From Pseudoclavibacter sp. RFBB5 (lineage in GTDB: Bacteria > Actinomycetota > Actinomycetes > Actinomycetales > Microbacteriaceae): a stretch of 64,000 nucleotides of DNA. Below, in pieces: positions 52,678 to 59,868 of the stretch (position 1 is its first letter; each line of letters starts with the position of its first letter). The position numbers and the translations under genes were made by a program. Below the pieces are notes generated by a model. The model ran no database searches and had not been told where the DNA came from. It saw only the letters and a program-made list of their open reading frames with translations. Location: assembly GCF_002931555.1 (NCBI RefSeq), contig NZ_PSTZ01000001.1, positions 124,001-188,000 of the forward strand, written 5' to 3'.

Positions 52678-54135
52678 ATGATCGATGAAGCACTCGCGAC
52701 GAGAATCCCGGAGGGGTGGAGGCCACCCGACTCGCTAGTGGAGCGCGTGCGAATGCTCGAGCGCTTCCTGGTGGTCCGGTCGATCGTCGATGCCGACGCT
52801 GATCTCGCCCGTGCCCAGGCTGAGCAGGCGCGCGTCTACGCACTCGCGGCTCGGACGGCCCTCGCAGAGGACGAGCGCGAGGGCACACTCGAGCAGGAGT
52901 GGGCGCTTCGCTCGTGGAAGGCGGAGATCGCCGCGGTCACGAAGACTTCGAGGCAGGCGGTGTCTGGCATCATGGGCCGCTCGGCGGTCCTCACTGAGGA
53001 CTTCCCGCTCGTTCATGCCGCGCTCGCGGCGGGCGAGGTGTCGATGGCGCATGCCCGCATCGTGTGCGAGGCGGGAACGATCGTCGTGCACGAGGACACC
53101 GCGGAACAGGCCGCGCGCCGCGAGCTGTTCGTGCAGCTCGCGCTCGAGAAGGCGCGTTCGACGTCACCGGGCAGGCTGAAGGACTTCGCCATCAAGCAGG
53201 CGGAGCGGCTGACGGCGTCGTCGCTCGAGGAACGCTACGAGCAGTCGATGACGTCCCGGGCCGTGCTCGTCTCGAGTGAGGCGGATGGCATGGGGTCGCT
53301 CGGCGCGCGGCACTCGCTGCCGGTGCTCACGGCGATCGATGGGCGGTTGTCCGAGATCGCGAAGGCCATCATCGCGGCGCGGGGCTCTGATTCCGACGAC
53401 CCGCGGACCTTCCACCAGGTGCGGGCCGACGTGTTTGCCGAGCTGCTGCTCACGGGCAGGCTGACGACCTGTCCGGAAGCGGCGGGCATCACCGCGAAGG
53501 TGTCCATCACCTTGCCGGTGCTCGCGATGCTCCACGCTCAGCACGGCGACGTCGACGGCGACGGCCGTGCGCTCGATACGACGCCCGCGCTCCTCGACGG
53601 CGTCACGCCCATCCCGATGAGCGTCGCGAAGGCGCTCGCAGCCAACGCGCCGTCCTTCGAGCGCATCCTCACCCACCCGATCACTGGAACGGTCGTCGAG
53701 GTCGACCGCTACCGGCCGACGGAGGCGATGCGCGCGTGGCTGCGGGCTCGGGATGTGCACTGCAGGTTCCCGGGATGCCGGCTCCCTGCAGAGCGTTGCG
53801 ACCTCGACCACACGATCCCGGCATCTGAAGGCGGGCCGACGAGCCTCGTCAACCTCGCTGACCTCTGTCGCTGGAACCACACGGTCAAAGGCAACACCGG
53901 TTGGGAGGTCTGCCAGCTGCCCGGCGGAGTCATGGAATGGACATCGCCCACGGGCATCCCGCTGAAGGATGTTCCCGAACCGAGGGGCGTCACCTTCGGA
54001 CCCTCCCCGCCCGGCGAACCGGGCCTCGAGATCGGAGGAACTGCCTACCGGGTGCAGCAGCCCGGGCCCGAGCTTGGACCGAGGACCGGCGAGGAGCCGG
54101 GCGTCATGCCGGGCCTCGACCCTCCACCGTTTTGA
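52678..54135 (+). CDS. DUF222 / HNH endonuclease domain protein (13E12 repeat family)
   Basis: This protein of about 485 aa has an N-terminal helical DUF222 domain (about 30-330) and a C-terminal HNH nuclease domain: CRFPGCRLPAERCDLDHTIP, with the Cys pair and the HNH His-Asn in DLCRWNHTVKG. Many actinobacteria carry several such genes; their function is unsettled, and they are not necessarily mobile. A Pro/Gly-rich tail ends the protein. ATG 52678 is used, but GTG 52663 is also possible. It stands alone, 151 bp after the glycopeptide operon. Confidence 0.88.
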   Translation: MIDEALATRIPEGWRPPDSLVERVRMLERFLVVRSIVDADADLARAQAEQARVYALAARTALAEDEREGTLEQEWALRSWKAEIAAVTKTSRQAVSGIMGRSAVLTEDFPLVHAALAAGEVSMAHARIVCEAGTIVVHEDTAEQAARRELFVQLALEKARSTSPGRLKDFAIKQAERLTASSLEERYEQSMTSRAVLVSSEADGMGSLGARHSLPVLTAIDGRLSEIAKAIIAARGSDSDDPRTFHQVRADVFAELLLTGRLTTCPEAAGITAKVSITLPVLAMLHAQHGDVDGDGRALDTTPALLDGVTPIPMSVAKALAANAPSFERILTHPITGTVVEVDRYRPTEAMRAWLRARDVHCRFPGCRLPAERCDLDHTIPASEGGPTSLVNLADLCRWNHTVKGNTGWEVCQLPGGVMEWTSPTGIPLKDVPEPRGVTFGPSPPGEPGLEIGGTAYRVQQPGPELGPRTGEEPGVMPGLDPPPF

Positions 54136-54284
54136 CCGGGCTCCGATTCGTTCCCCGACTCTCGTGAACGCCCGCAGCTCCCCGCCGCCGCGCAGTGCGG
54201 CGACAAGGAGCTGCGGTGCGGAGGAGCTGGGCTGAGGAGCTGGGCTGCTTTGCCCCGGACTGTGCCCCGGCCTGCGCCCTGGAC

Positions 54285-55238
54285 TTACGCCGTCGTCGGC
54301 CCGTAGAACCCGTTGATCTCGGAAAGCTCGAGCTCTGCGGTCGCCTGGATGAGGGCGAGCAGGTCGGTGTCGAGGCCAGGCGCGAACTCCTCCAGACGCT
54401 CGTGGGTGATGAACGACGGAGCTCCGGCGGGGGCCTGCTCCGAAGCGTCCAACGTCGTGCCGTCCTTCGAAGGCGAGTCGCCTTGGAAGATCTTCCCTGC
54501 CTCCGACTTGCCGTCGAGGTCGAACGAGTACTGCTTGCTCTGCAGGCCCAGGTCGAGCAGCTCCTTCACCTCGGGGAACGACTCGGCGTTCGTCTTCGGG
54601 ATGGGCAGCAGCGACTTCCAGTTCACGCCGAGCGTCTCGAGGGCCTTCGCGTACGCGTTCTCGTGCGCCTGGTCGCGCACGATCAGGTAGGCGATCGTGC
54701 CACGCGCCGTCGGGTTGTCGGTCATCTCGTAGATGCGGCACTTCTGCAGCCGCCCCGTCGACTCGAGCATGAGGTTGTAGAGCAAGTCGAGGGGCAGGTT
54801 CCCGGAGTTGTAGACGTAGCTGCCGCTCCACGGGTTGCCCGCCGCATCCACGGGCAGAGCACCCTGCGCGCCGACCAGGTAGTGGTGGATGTTGCTCGTG
54901 TCGAGGGCGATCTTCAAGGGCGTCGCGCCGCCGGCACCCGGCTTGTCGAGCGGGTCCGTGAGCTTGCCCGTGTACTCGGGCGACCCATCGAGCAGCCGGG
55001 AGATGGTCGTGCCGATCAGCTCGACGTGGCTGATCTCCTCGGTGCCGATGCCCTGGATGAGGTCACGGTACGGCTTCGCCGTCGGGCCGCGGAAGTTCAT
55101 CGCCTGGAAGAGGTACTGCATCATGGTGCGCATCTCGCCGAACTGCCCGCCGAGCCCCTCCTGCAGGGCATTCGCGGCCGCGGGGTCTGGCTCGCCGTCG
55201 GCGATGTCGTTGATCCAGGTCTGTGCGTGGAAGTACAT
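54285..55238 (-). CDS. Manganese catalase
   Basis: This 317-aa protein is of the di-manganese, non-heme catalase family. Ligands are visible as Glu35 (GQFGEMRTM), Glu68 and His71 (TEEISHVE), a later Glu in LMLESTGR and a His in RDQAHENAY. It disproportionates H2O2 in the cytoplasm. GGAGACTCC precedes ATG 55238. The C-terminal part contains a typical KIFQGDSPSKDG segment. It is monocistronic; the oxidases at 2-646 and 33559-34824 are unrelated in position. Confidence 0.92.
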   Translation of the reverse strand: MYFHAQTWINDIADGEPDPAAANALQEGLGGQFGEMRTMMQYLFQAMNFRGPTAKPYRDLIQGIGTEEISHVELIGTTISRLLDGSPEYTGKLTDPLDKPGAGGATPLKIALDTSNIHHYLVGAQGALPVDAAGNPWSGSYVYNSGNLPLDLLYNLMLESTGRLQKCRIYEMTDNPTARGTIAYLIVRDQAHENAYAKALETLGVNWKSLLPIPKTNAESFPEVKELLDLGLQSKQYSFDLDGKSEAGKIFQGDSPSKDGTTLDASEQAPAGAPSFITHERLEEFAPGLDTDLLALIQATAELELSEINGFYGPTTA

Positions 55239-55367
55239 GGGGGAGTCTCCTCGTCATCGTTCCGGTTCGACGCGGATGCGCCGGTACCGAGAGACCATCA
55301 ACCGCGCCTGTGTTTTCAAGAGGGGTACCGCGAACCGGGCCCGAAGGTGTAGAACGCGCGATACCGA

Positions 55368-56708
55368 CTACTCCACGGGCGTCGCCGCTCGCGAGTTCTT
55401 CGAGCGCCGGACGGCGCGCAACACGACGTACGTGACGACCCCGACGGCCACGATGATGCCGCCGCGCAGCCACACCTCGCCGCTCTGCTGGGTGAGGAGC
55501 ACGATGCAGGAGATGATCGCGAGCACGGGGAGCACGGTCCAGGCCTTGAAGTGCGCGTGCTCGACCTTGTCTCGGCGCAGCACGAGCACGGCGAGGTTCG
55601 TGCTGAGGAACACGATGAGCAGCAGGATGACGACGGTCTCGGCGAGCACGGCGATGCCGCCGGTCGCGGTGAGCACGATCGCGAAGACCGTGGTGACGAC
55701 GATCGCGACCCACGGGGTGCGTCGCCCGGGGAGCACGCGCCCCAGCATGCGAGGCAGCAGCCCCTGGCCCGCCATGCCGTAGGTGAGGCGGCTGGCCATG
55801 ATCATGGTCAGCAGCGCGCCGTTGGCGACCGCGATGAGGGCGATCGCGCTGAACAGCCAGGCTGGCACGGGCACCCCGGTCGCCTCGATGACGTTGAGGA
55901 GCGGACCGGTGGACTCGGCGAGCTCGTCGGAGGGGACGGCGATGGATGCTGCGGTGCCGACGAGCATGTACATGAAGCCCGCCGTGAGCAGCGAGAAGAA
56001 CAGCGCCTTCGGGTAGACCTTCGACGGCTCGCGCACCTCCTCGATGAGGTTCGCGCTCGTCTCGAAGCCGACGTAGGAGTAGTAGGCGAGGAGGGCCGCG
56101 CCGAGCACGGCCGGGAACGGGTTGATGTCGTCGCCGAACGACACAGCCCGGCCGATGTCACCGCCGCCGTTCCCGACGAGCACCCCGACGAGCACCACCA
56201 CGAGGACGAGGCCCGTCAGCTCGATGCAGGTCATGACGATGTTCGAGCGCAGGGACTCCTTGATGCCGCGCAGGTTGACGAGCGCGATGAGCACCAGCAG
56301 GAGGGATGCGCCGACGACCGGCGGCAGGTCGATGAACGTGGCGAGGTAGTCGCCGCTGAACGCGAGAGCAAGGCTGGCCGCGCTGACGACACCCGCCGCG
56401 AGCATGCAGAACCCCACCATGAACGACACGAACTCGGAGCGGTACGCGCGCTGCGCGAACACCGCCGAACCACCCGCCTTCGGGTACTTCGTGACGAGCT
56501 CGGCGTAGGACGCGGCCGTCAGCAGCGCCATGCCGAGCGCCACCAGCAGGGGCAACCAGGTGACGCCGCCCACTTCGCCGGAGATGGTGCCGACGAGAGC
56601 GTAGATGCCAGCCCCGAGCACATCGCCGAGGATGAACACGAACAGGAGCAGCCCAGTGACGTCGCGCTTGAGGGCCGGGGTCGACGACGGGGAAGATGTG
56701 GGGGACAT
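55368..56708 (-). CDS. APC-family amino-acid permease
   Basis: This 446-aa protein has about 12 membrane helices and the APC signatures GDVLGAGIYALVGTISGEVGG (helix 1 unwound Gly motif) and YYSYVGFETSANLIEEVREPS (helix 6). It probably exchanges or imports amino acids or polyamines. ATG 56708 (MSPTSSPSST) is preferred: GACAAT (56720-56715 on the minus strand) ends six bases before it, whereas the longer in-frame extension is translated from a 16-bp tandem repeat and is not credible. Confidence 0.9.
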   Translation of the reverse strand: MSPTSSPSSTPALKRDVTGLLLFVFILGDVLGAGIYALVGTISGEVGGVTWLPLLVALGMALLTAASYAELVTKYPKAGGSAVFAQRAYRSEFVSFMVGFCMLAAGVVSAASLALAFSGDYLATFIDLPPVVGASLLLVLIALVNLRGIKESLRSNIVMTCIELTGLVLVVVLVGVLVGNGGGDIGRAVSFGDDINPFPAVLGAALLAYYSYVGFETSANLIEEVREPSKVYPKALFFSLLTAGFMYMLVGTAASIAVPSDELAESTGPLLNVIEATGVPVPAWLFSAIALIAVANGALLTMIMASRLTYGMAGQGLLPRMLGRVLPGRRTPWVAIVVTTVFAIVLTATGGIAVLAETVVILLLIVFLSTNLAVLVLRRDKVEHAHFKAWTVLPVLAIISCIVLLTQQSGEVWLRGGIIVAVGVVTYVVLRAVRRSKNSRAATPVE

Positions 56709-56784
56709 GCCCCGATTGTCGCGCGCATCCGGAGGGCAGTCCTCGCCCTTGTCAGGTGCGTCGCCGTATGCAACGGCGCCGGCC

Positions 56785-56864
56785 GTGCAGCCGCGGCCCT
56801 GAGCACCCGCGGCCCTGTGCACCCGCGGCCCTGTGCACCCGAGGCCCTGTGCATCCGCACTGCA
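56785..56864. repeat. 16-bp tandem repeat array, five units
   Basis: The unit GTGCACCCGCGGCCCT occurs head-to-tail at 56785, 56801, 56817 and 56833 with one or two substitutions each, followed by a degenerate fifth copy (56849-56864). The period is not a multiple of three, so it is non-coding. It lies between the divergent APC permease gene and the riboswitch-controlled exporter genes. Confidence 0.85.
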
Positions 56865-56933
56865 CGCGACTCCGGCCTGGCCAATGGAGCGGCCCGTTGC
56901 TACCGTTGAACCTTGAAGCCCCGGAATCGGGCT

Positions 56934-56976
56934 TGCGGACGAGGGAGCAGTACCCGCACCACGACAAGACTGACTC
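56934..56976 (+). ncRNA. Guanidine-III (mini-ykkC) riboswitch
   Basis: The sequence contains the diagnostic conserved blocks ACGAGG (56939-56944), GTACCCG (56950-56956) and ACAAGAC (56964-56970). TGCGG (56934-56938) pairs with CCGCA (56954-56958) to form P1. The loop bases GAGCAGT (56945-56951) can pair with ACTG-A-CTC (56969-56976) to form the H-type pseudoknot, with one bulged A. The ribosome site GAAGGAG follows within two bases. This layout suits translational control of the downstream guanidinium exporters. Recognition was by eye against the known class. Confidence 0.85.
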
Positions 56977-56989
56977 AGAAGGAGCCGTC

Positions 56990-57304
56990 GTGGCTTGGTT
57001 CGTGTTGATTCTGTCTGGAATGCTGGAGGCCGTCTGGGCCTCTGCGCTCTCCGCCTCGAAGGGCTTCAAGAGGCCCGTCCCCGTCGTCGTCTTCCTGGTG
57101 TCGCTCACCATCAGCATGGCCGGCCTCGCGTGGGCGATGACGCAGCTGCCGACCGGCACCGCGTACGCGGTCTGGGTGGGCATCGGCGCGACGCTCACCG
57201 TCATCTGGGCGATGGTCACCAAGCAGGAGCGGGTTTCCGTCGCACGGGTCCTGTTGCTCGTGCTGCTCGTCGGCTCGGTCATCGGCCTCAAGTTGGTGAG
57301 CTGA
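56990..57304 (+). CDS. Guanidinium exporter subunit, SMR family (Gdx/SugE-like), first of a pair
   Basis: This 104-aa protein has four membrane helices and the SMR Gdx features: the coupling glutamate Glu13 in SGMLEAVWASAL and the GTAYAVWVGIGA motif of the guanidinium-export subtype. GTG 56990 is positioned six bases after GAAGGAG, directly behind the riboswitch. Two bases separate it from a second SMR gene, so the pair may form a heterodimeric antiporter expelling guanidinium in exchange for protons. Confidence 0.93.
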   Translation: MAWFVLILSGMLEAVWASALSASKGFKRPVPVVVFLVSLTISMAGLAWAMTQLPTGTAYAVWVGIGATLTVIWAMVTKQERVSVARVLLLVLLVGSVIGLKLVS

Positions 57305-57306
57305 CC

Positions 57307-57669
57307 ATGGCGTGGATCGCACTCGTCATCAGCGGCATCCTCGAAGCCGTCTGGGCCACCGCCCTCGGCCAGTCGGAGGGGTTCACGCAGCCCCTCCCCA
57401 CGATCGTCTTCTTCGTCGGGGTCGTGCTCAGCATGCTCGGCCTCGGCTGGGCGGCGGCGCGCATCCCGATCGGCACCGCCTACGCCGTCTGGGTCGGCAT
57501 CGGGGCGGCCCTCACCGTCATCTACGCGATGGCGACCGGCGACGAAGCGTTCTCCCCGTGGAAGGCCGTCTTCATCTCCGGCATCATCCTCGCCGTGATC
57601 GGGCTGAAGCTCGTGCCAGACAAGAAGAAGGAAGCGGTCGCTGAGCCCGTGGCGCCTCCGGCGCTCTGA
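57307..57669 (+). CDS. Guanidinium exporter subunit, SMR family (Gdx/SugE-like), second of a pair
   Basis: This 120-aa protein has four helices, Glu13 in SGILEAVWATAL and GTAYAVWVGIGA. It is related to the preceding protein but has a longer, charged C-terminal tail (PDKKKEAVAEPVAPPAL), as often seen in one partner of paired SMR proteins. It starts two bases after the first gene's stop and shares the riboswitch-controlled message. Confidence 0.93.
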   Translation: MAWIALVISGILEAVWATALGQSEGFTQPLPTIVFFVGVVLSMLGLGWAAARIPIGTAYAVWVGIGAALTVIYAMATGDEAFSPWKAVFISGIILAVIGLKLVPDKKKEAVAEPVAPPAL

Positions 57670-57933
57670 CCTGGGCCGCGCGCTGATCGCGGCCACCTCC
57701 TCCTGGCGGACAGCTGTGCGGCAGACTTCGGCGACAACTCGCGCCTGACGGACGCTCAACGGACGCGAACGCCCCCGTCGTCACCGAAGTTTGCTGGTCG
57801 TGTCGGCGACCGGAATTGCGAGCCGCGATCGTGGCGGCCCTCGGCGCGCATCCAGTCGAGCGTCCGTGGCCGCACGTACGCTGTCCCTTTCGACGCCAGG
57901 CACCCCCACGTCCCGACCCCAGGAAGGGCCCGC

Positions 57934-58755
57934 ATCATCGTCTCGTCCGCAAGCTCCCCCGCTCGCGCCCGTCTCCTCACGGCTCTCGGCGCCGGCGTCG
58001 CGTCGGCCTCGTTGCTGACGGGATGCGCCGGGTCGTTCTTCTCGCCCGCGTACGGCGAGGACGAGGTGGGGAGTGGGGCGCAGGAGTCGCAGGTGCAGAC
58101 GGAGCCTTACCTCGACCCTGCCGCTGAGGGATACCCGGTGGCGCCGCCGCAGCAGCTGCCCGAGTCGGCCGGGTTCGGCATCTGGGATGTGCCGGTTGCG
58201 GAGCTCGCTTCGCCCGCCTGGGTGCAGGCGACGTCCGATGCGACGGGCATCCCGGTCCGCGCCCTCTCGGCGTACGCGGGGGCCGCGATCCGGGTCGCGG
58301 AGACGCGGCCGGAGTGCGGCATCGGCTGGAACACGCTCGCCGGTATCGGCGCGGTCGAGTCCAAGCACGGCACCTACGGCGGGTCGCAGGTGCTGGACTC
58401 CGGCCAGGTCGAGCCGCCCATCATCGGGGTGCCCCTCGACGGCAGCGAGGGATTCCTCGCGATTCCTGACACCGACGGCGGCGCCCTCGACGGTGATACC
58501 GAATGGGACCGGGCAGTCGGCCCGATGCAGTTCATCCCGGAGACGTGGGCGAAGCACGGGCAGGACGCGAACTTCGACGGGGTCGCCGACCCCCACCACA
58601 TCGACGACGCCGTGCAGACGGCGGCCGCCTACCTGTGCGAGCGGGGCGGCGACCTCACCACCGACGACGGGTGGAACACGGCGATCTCGGCATACAACCT
58701 GCCGGCCGAGTACGCGCGCGAAGTCGCGGGGTACGCGGAGCTCTACGCGAGCTAG
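57934..58755 (+). CDS. Lytic murein transglycosylase lipoprotein (non-canonical start)
   Basis: This protein of about 273 aa has an in-frame signal peptide ending in lipobox SLLTGC and a lytic-transglycosylase domain (SLT_2/MltB-like). The catalytic Glu lies in AGIGAVESKHGTYGG, with AVGPMQFIPETWAKHG and AVQTAAAYLCERGGDL downstream. It cleaves peptidoglycan glycan strands outside the membrane. No ATG, GTG or TTG precedes the signal peptide in frame. AGGAAGGG (57921-57928) is followed by two ATC codons (57934 and 57937), the best-placed starts. TTG 58012 would leave only the lipobox. A -10-like TACGCT lies at 57878-57883. Confidence 0.75.
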   Translation: MIVSSASSPARARLLTALGAGVASASLLTGCAGSFFSPAYGEDEVGSGAQESQVQTEPYLDPAAEGYPVAPPQQLPESAGFGIWDVPVAELASPAWVQATSDATGIPVRALSAYAGAAIRVAETRPECGIGWNTLAGIGAVESKHGTYGGSQVLDSGQVEPPIIGVPLDGSEGFLAIPDTDGGALDGDTEWDRAVGPMQFIPETWAKHGQDANFDGVADPHHIDDAVQTAAAYLCERGGDLTTDDGWNTAISAYNLPAEYAREVAGYAELYAS

Positions 58756-59048
58756 AGGTCCTCTGCGCTCGGCGCCACGACGCCGCCCGGGCTGTTGGCC
58801 ATGCGAAGCAGGTGCGCGAGGACTCGACGGTCGAGGTCGGTCGGCCGCTCGCCTCGGTAGTTGAACAGGACCGGGACGTTGGCGTTCATCCAGACGGCGT
58901 CGCGGCCGCCGCCGGTGAGCGCGTCGTTGCGCCAGCTCAACAGGAACGACTCGCCGCGCCTGAGTTTCGTTCCGACGACGGCTTCGAGGTGCGCGAGCAC
59001 TCGGTCGTCGAACTCGGTTGGTGTGTTGTCATAGATGAAGGTGCCCAT
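58752..59048 (-). CDS. Small DUF7882-like actinobacterial protein
   Basis: This 98-aa protein begins MGTFIYDNTPTEFDDRVLAHLE and continues with KLRRGESFLLSWRND and a C-terminal ANSPGGVV. It resembles a small family common in Microbacteriaceae, sometimes mislabelled as DNA ligase; the function is unknown. I prefer ATG 59048 because relatives start MGxxIY. An in-frame ATG 30 bases upstream lies within the spacer of an inverted repeat. Its stop shares CTAG with the convergent transglycosylase stop. Confidence 0.72.
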   Translation of the reverse strand: MGTFIYDNTPTEFDDRVLAHLEAVVGTKLRRGESFLLSWRNDALTGGGRDAVWMNANVPVLFNYRGERPTDLDRRVLAHLLRMANSPGGVVAPSAEDL

Positions 59049-59054
59049 AGTGTT

Positions 59055-59091
59055 GTCTGGCGCGGATGCGGTGAGCATTTCCGCGCCAGAC
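59055..59091 (-). promoter_or_regulatory. 12-bp perfect inverted repeat at the promoter of the DUF7882-like gene
   Basis: GTCTGGCGCGGA (59055-59066) and TCCGCGCCAGAC (59080-59091) are exact complements with a 13-base spacer. They end six bases before ATG 59048. On the minus strand TAGCGT (59098-59093) lies just upstream, so the repeat covers the likely transcription start. It could be an operator or a start-proximal hairpin. Confidence 0.55.
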
Positions 59092-59148
59092 GACGCTATT
59101 GAACCTGGCAGTTAGCGCCGAATCTCTTGACAAATCATAGAGTTTCCT

Positions 59149-59727
59149 CTACTCATGGCCAATCTCGGCGCAGGGAATCGCCATGGTCGCGACGAACGCC
59201 CCGTCGGAGTGCATCACCGGTGGGGCGGACTCGTCGAAGATCGCGGCCTCGCCCTCGGCGAGCTCGGTGCCGCCGAGGCTCAGGCGGCCGCTGATGAGGT
59301 AGATGGCGCGAACGTCGGGGTCGAACTCGATGGGGTCGCTCACGAAGACCCGGCCGAGGATGATTGGCTGCATCTCCGACTTGCGGGTCACCCGCAGCAG
59401 CCTGGTGCTCTTCGCGCGCCCGATGGAGCTGCGCAGCAAGAGGAGCGGGGTCGTCGACTCGACGACGATCTGGTGGTCGGCCCGCACCTTCTCCTGCCGA
59501 GTGCCATCCACGAGTCGCAGCTGCGGGCCGCTGATGCCGAGCCAGTGGTCGACGGTTCCCTCGGGCCGGTGCAGCGACTTCACGTTGCGTTTCACGTCGA
59601 CGAGCGACAGGCTCCACCTCGGATCGACCTCGTCGTCCGGGTCGCGCCAGATCTCGTGCACGCTCCCGGAGCGAAGGTCGGTGCCGAGCCGTTCCCGTGG
59701 CAGCGACTGCGGCGTGACGATCTTCAT
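59149..59727 (-). CDS. HutD/Ves-like cupin-fold protein
   Basis: This 192-aa protein starts MKIVTPQSLPRERLGTDLRSGSVHEIWRDPDD and continues WSLSLVDVKRN and DHWLGISGPQLRLVDG. The pattern resembles the HutD/Ves double-cupin family (WKNGGGxTxEI...WRxSIAxV). A second cupin-like half (about 120-190) contains YLISGRLSLGGTELAEGEAAIF. HutD-like proteins are linked to histidine utilisation but are biochemically undefined; no hut genes are nearby. The similarity is moderate and the glycine motif is altered, so the assignment is tentative. Confidence 0.55.
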   Translation of the reverse strand: MKIVTPQSLPRERLGTDLRSGSVHEIWRDPDDEVDPRWSLSLVDVKRNVKSLHRPEGTVDHWLGISGPQLRLVDGTRQEKVRADHQIVVESTTPLLLLRSSIGRAKSTRLLRVTRKSEMQPIILGRVFVSDPIEFDPDVRAIYLISGRLSLGGTELAEGEAAIFDESAPPVMHSDGAFVATMAIPCAEIGHE

Positions 59728-59791
59728 CGAACGGCATCCAATCTACGAAGCTCAGTTGCTGGGGAACCCCGTTGTCAGGGGGGAGAGGCCA

Positions 59792-59830
59792 GAAGGTGGC
59801 GGCCAGTCTGCAGACTGTGCCGCCACCTTC
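59792..59830 (-). terminator. Nested hairpin terminator behind the ammonium transporter gene
   Basis: Outer arms GAAGGTGGCGG (59792-59802) and CCGCCACCTTC (59820-59830) are perfectly complementary and enclose a further perfect 14-bp palindrome CAGTCTGCAGACTG (59804-59817). Read on the minus strand it follows the amt stop by 38 bases and is followed by TCTGGCC. Confidence 0.75.
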
Positions 59831-59868
59831 ATGGTCAGTGAGCGGATGCTCGTCGTGCGGGGCGGATG

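Noticed and set aside
52678-54135. HNH protein as a homing endonuclease or prophage remnant
   Set aside because: DUF222/HNH proteins are common chromosomal genes in actinobacteria; no integrase, att repeats or phage genes surround it.
56785-56864. CRISPR-like array
   Set aside because: Units are head-to-tail with no spacers, only 16 bp long, and no cas genes are present.
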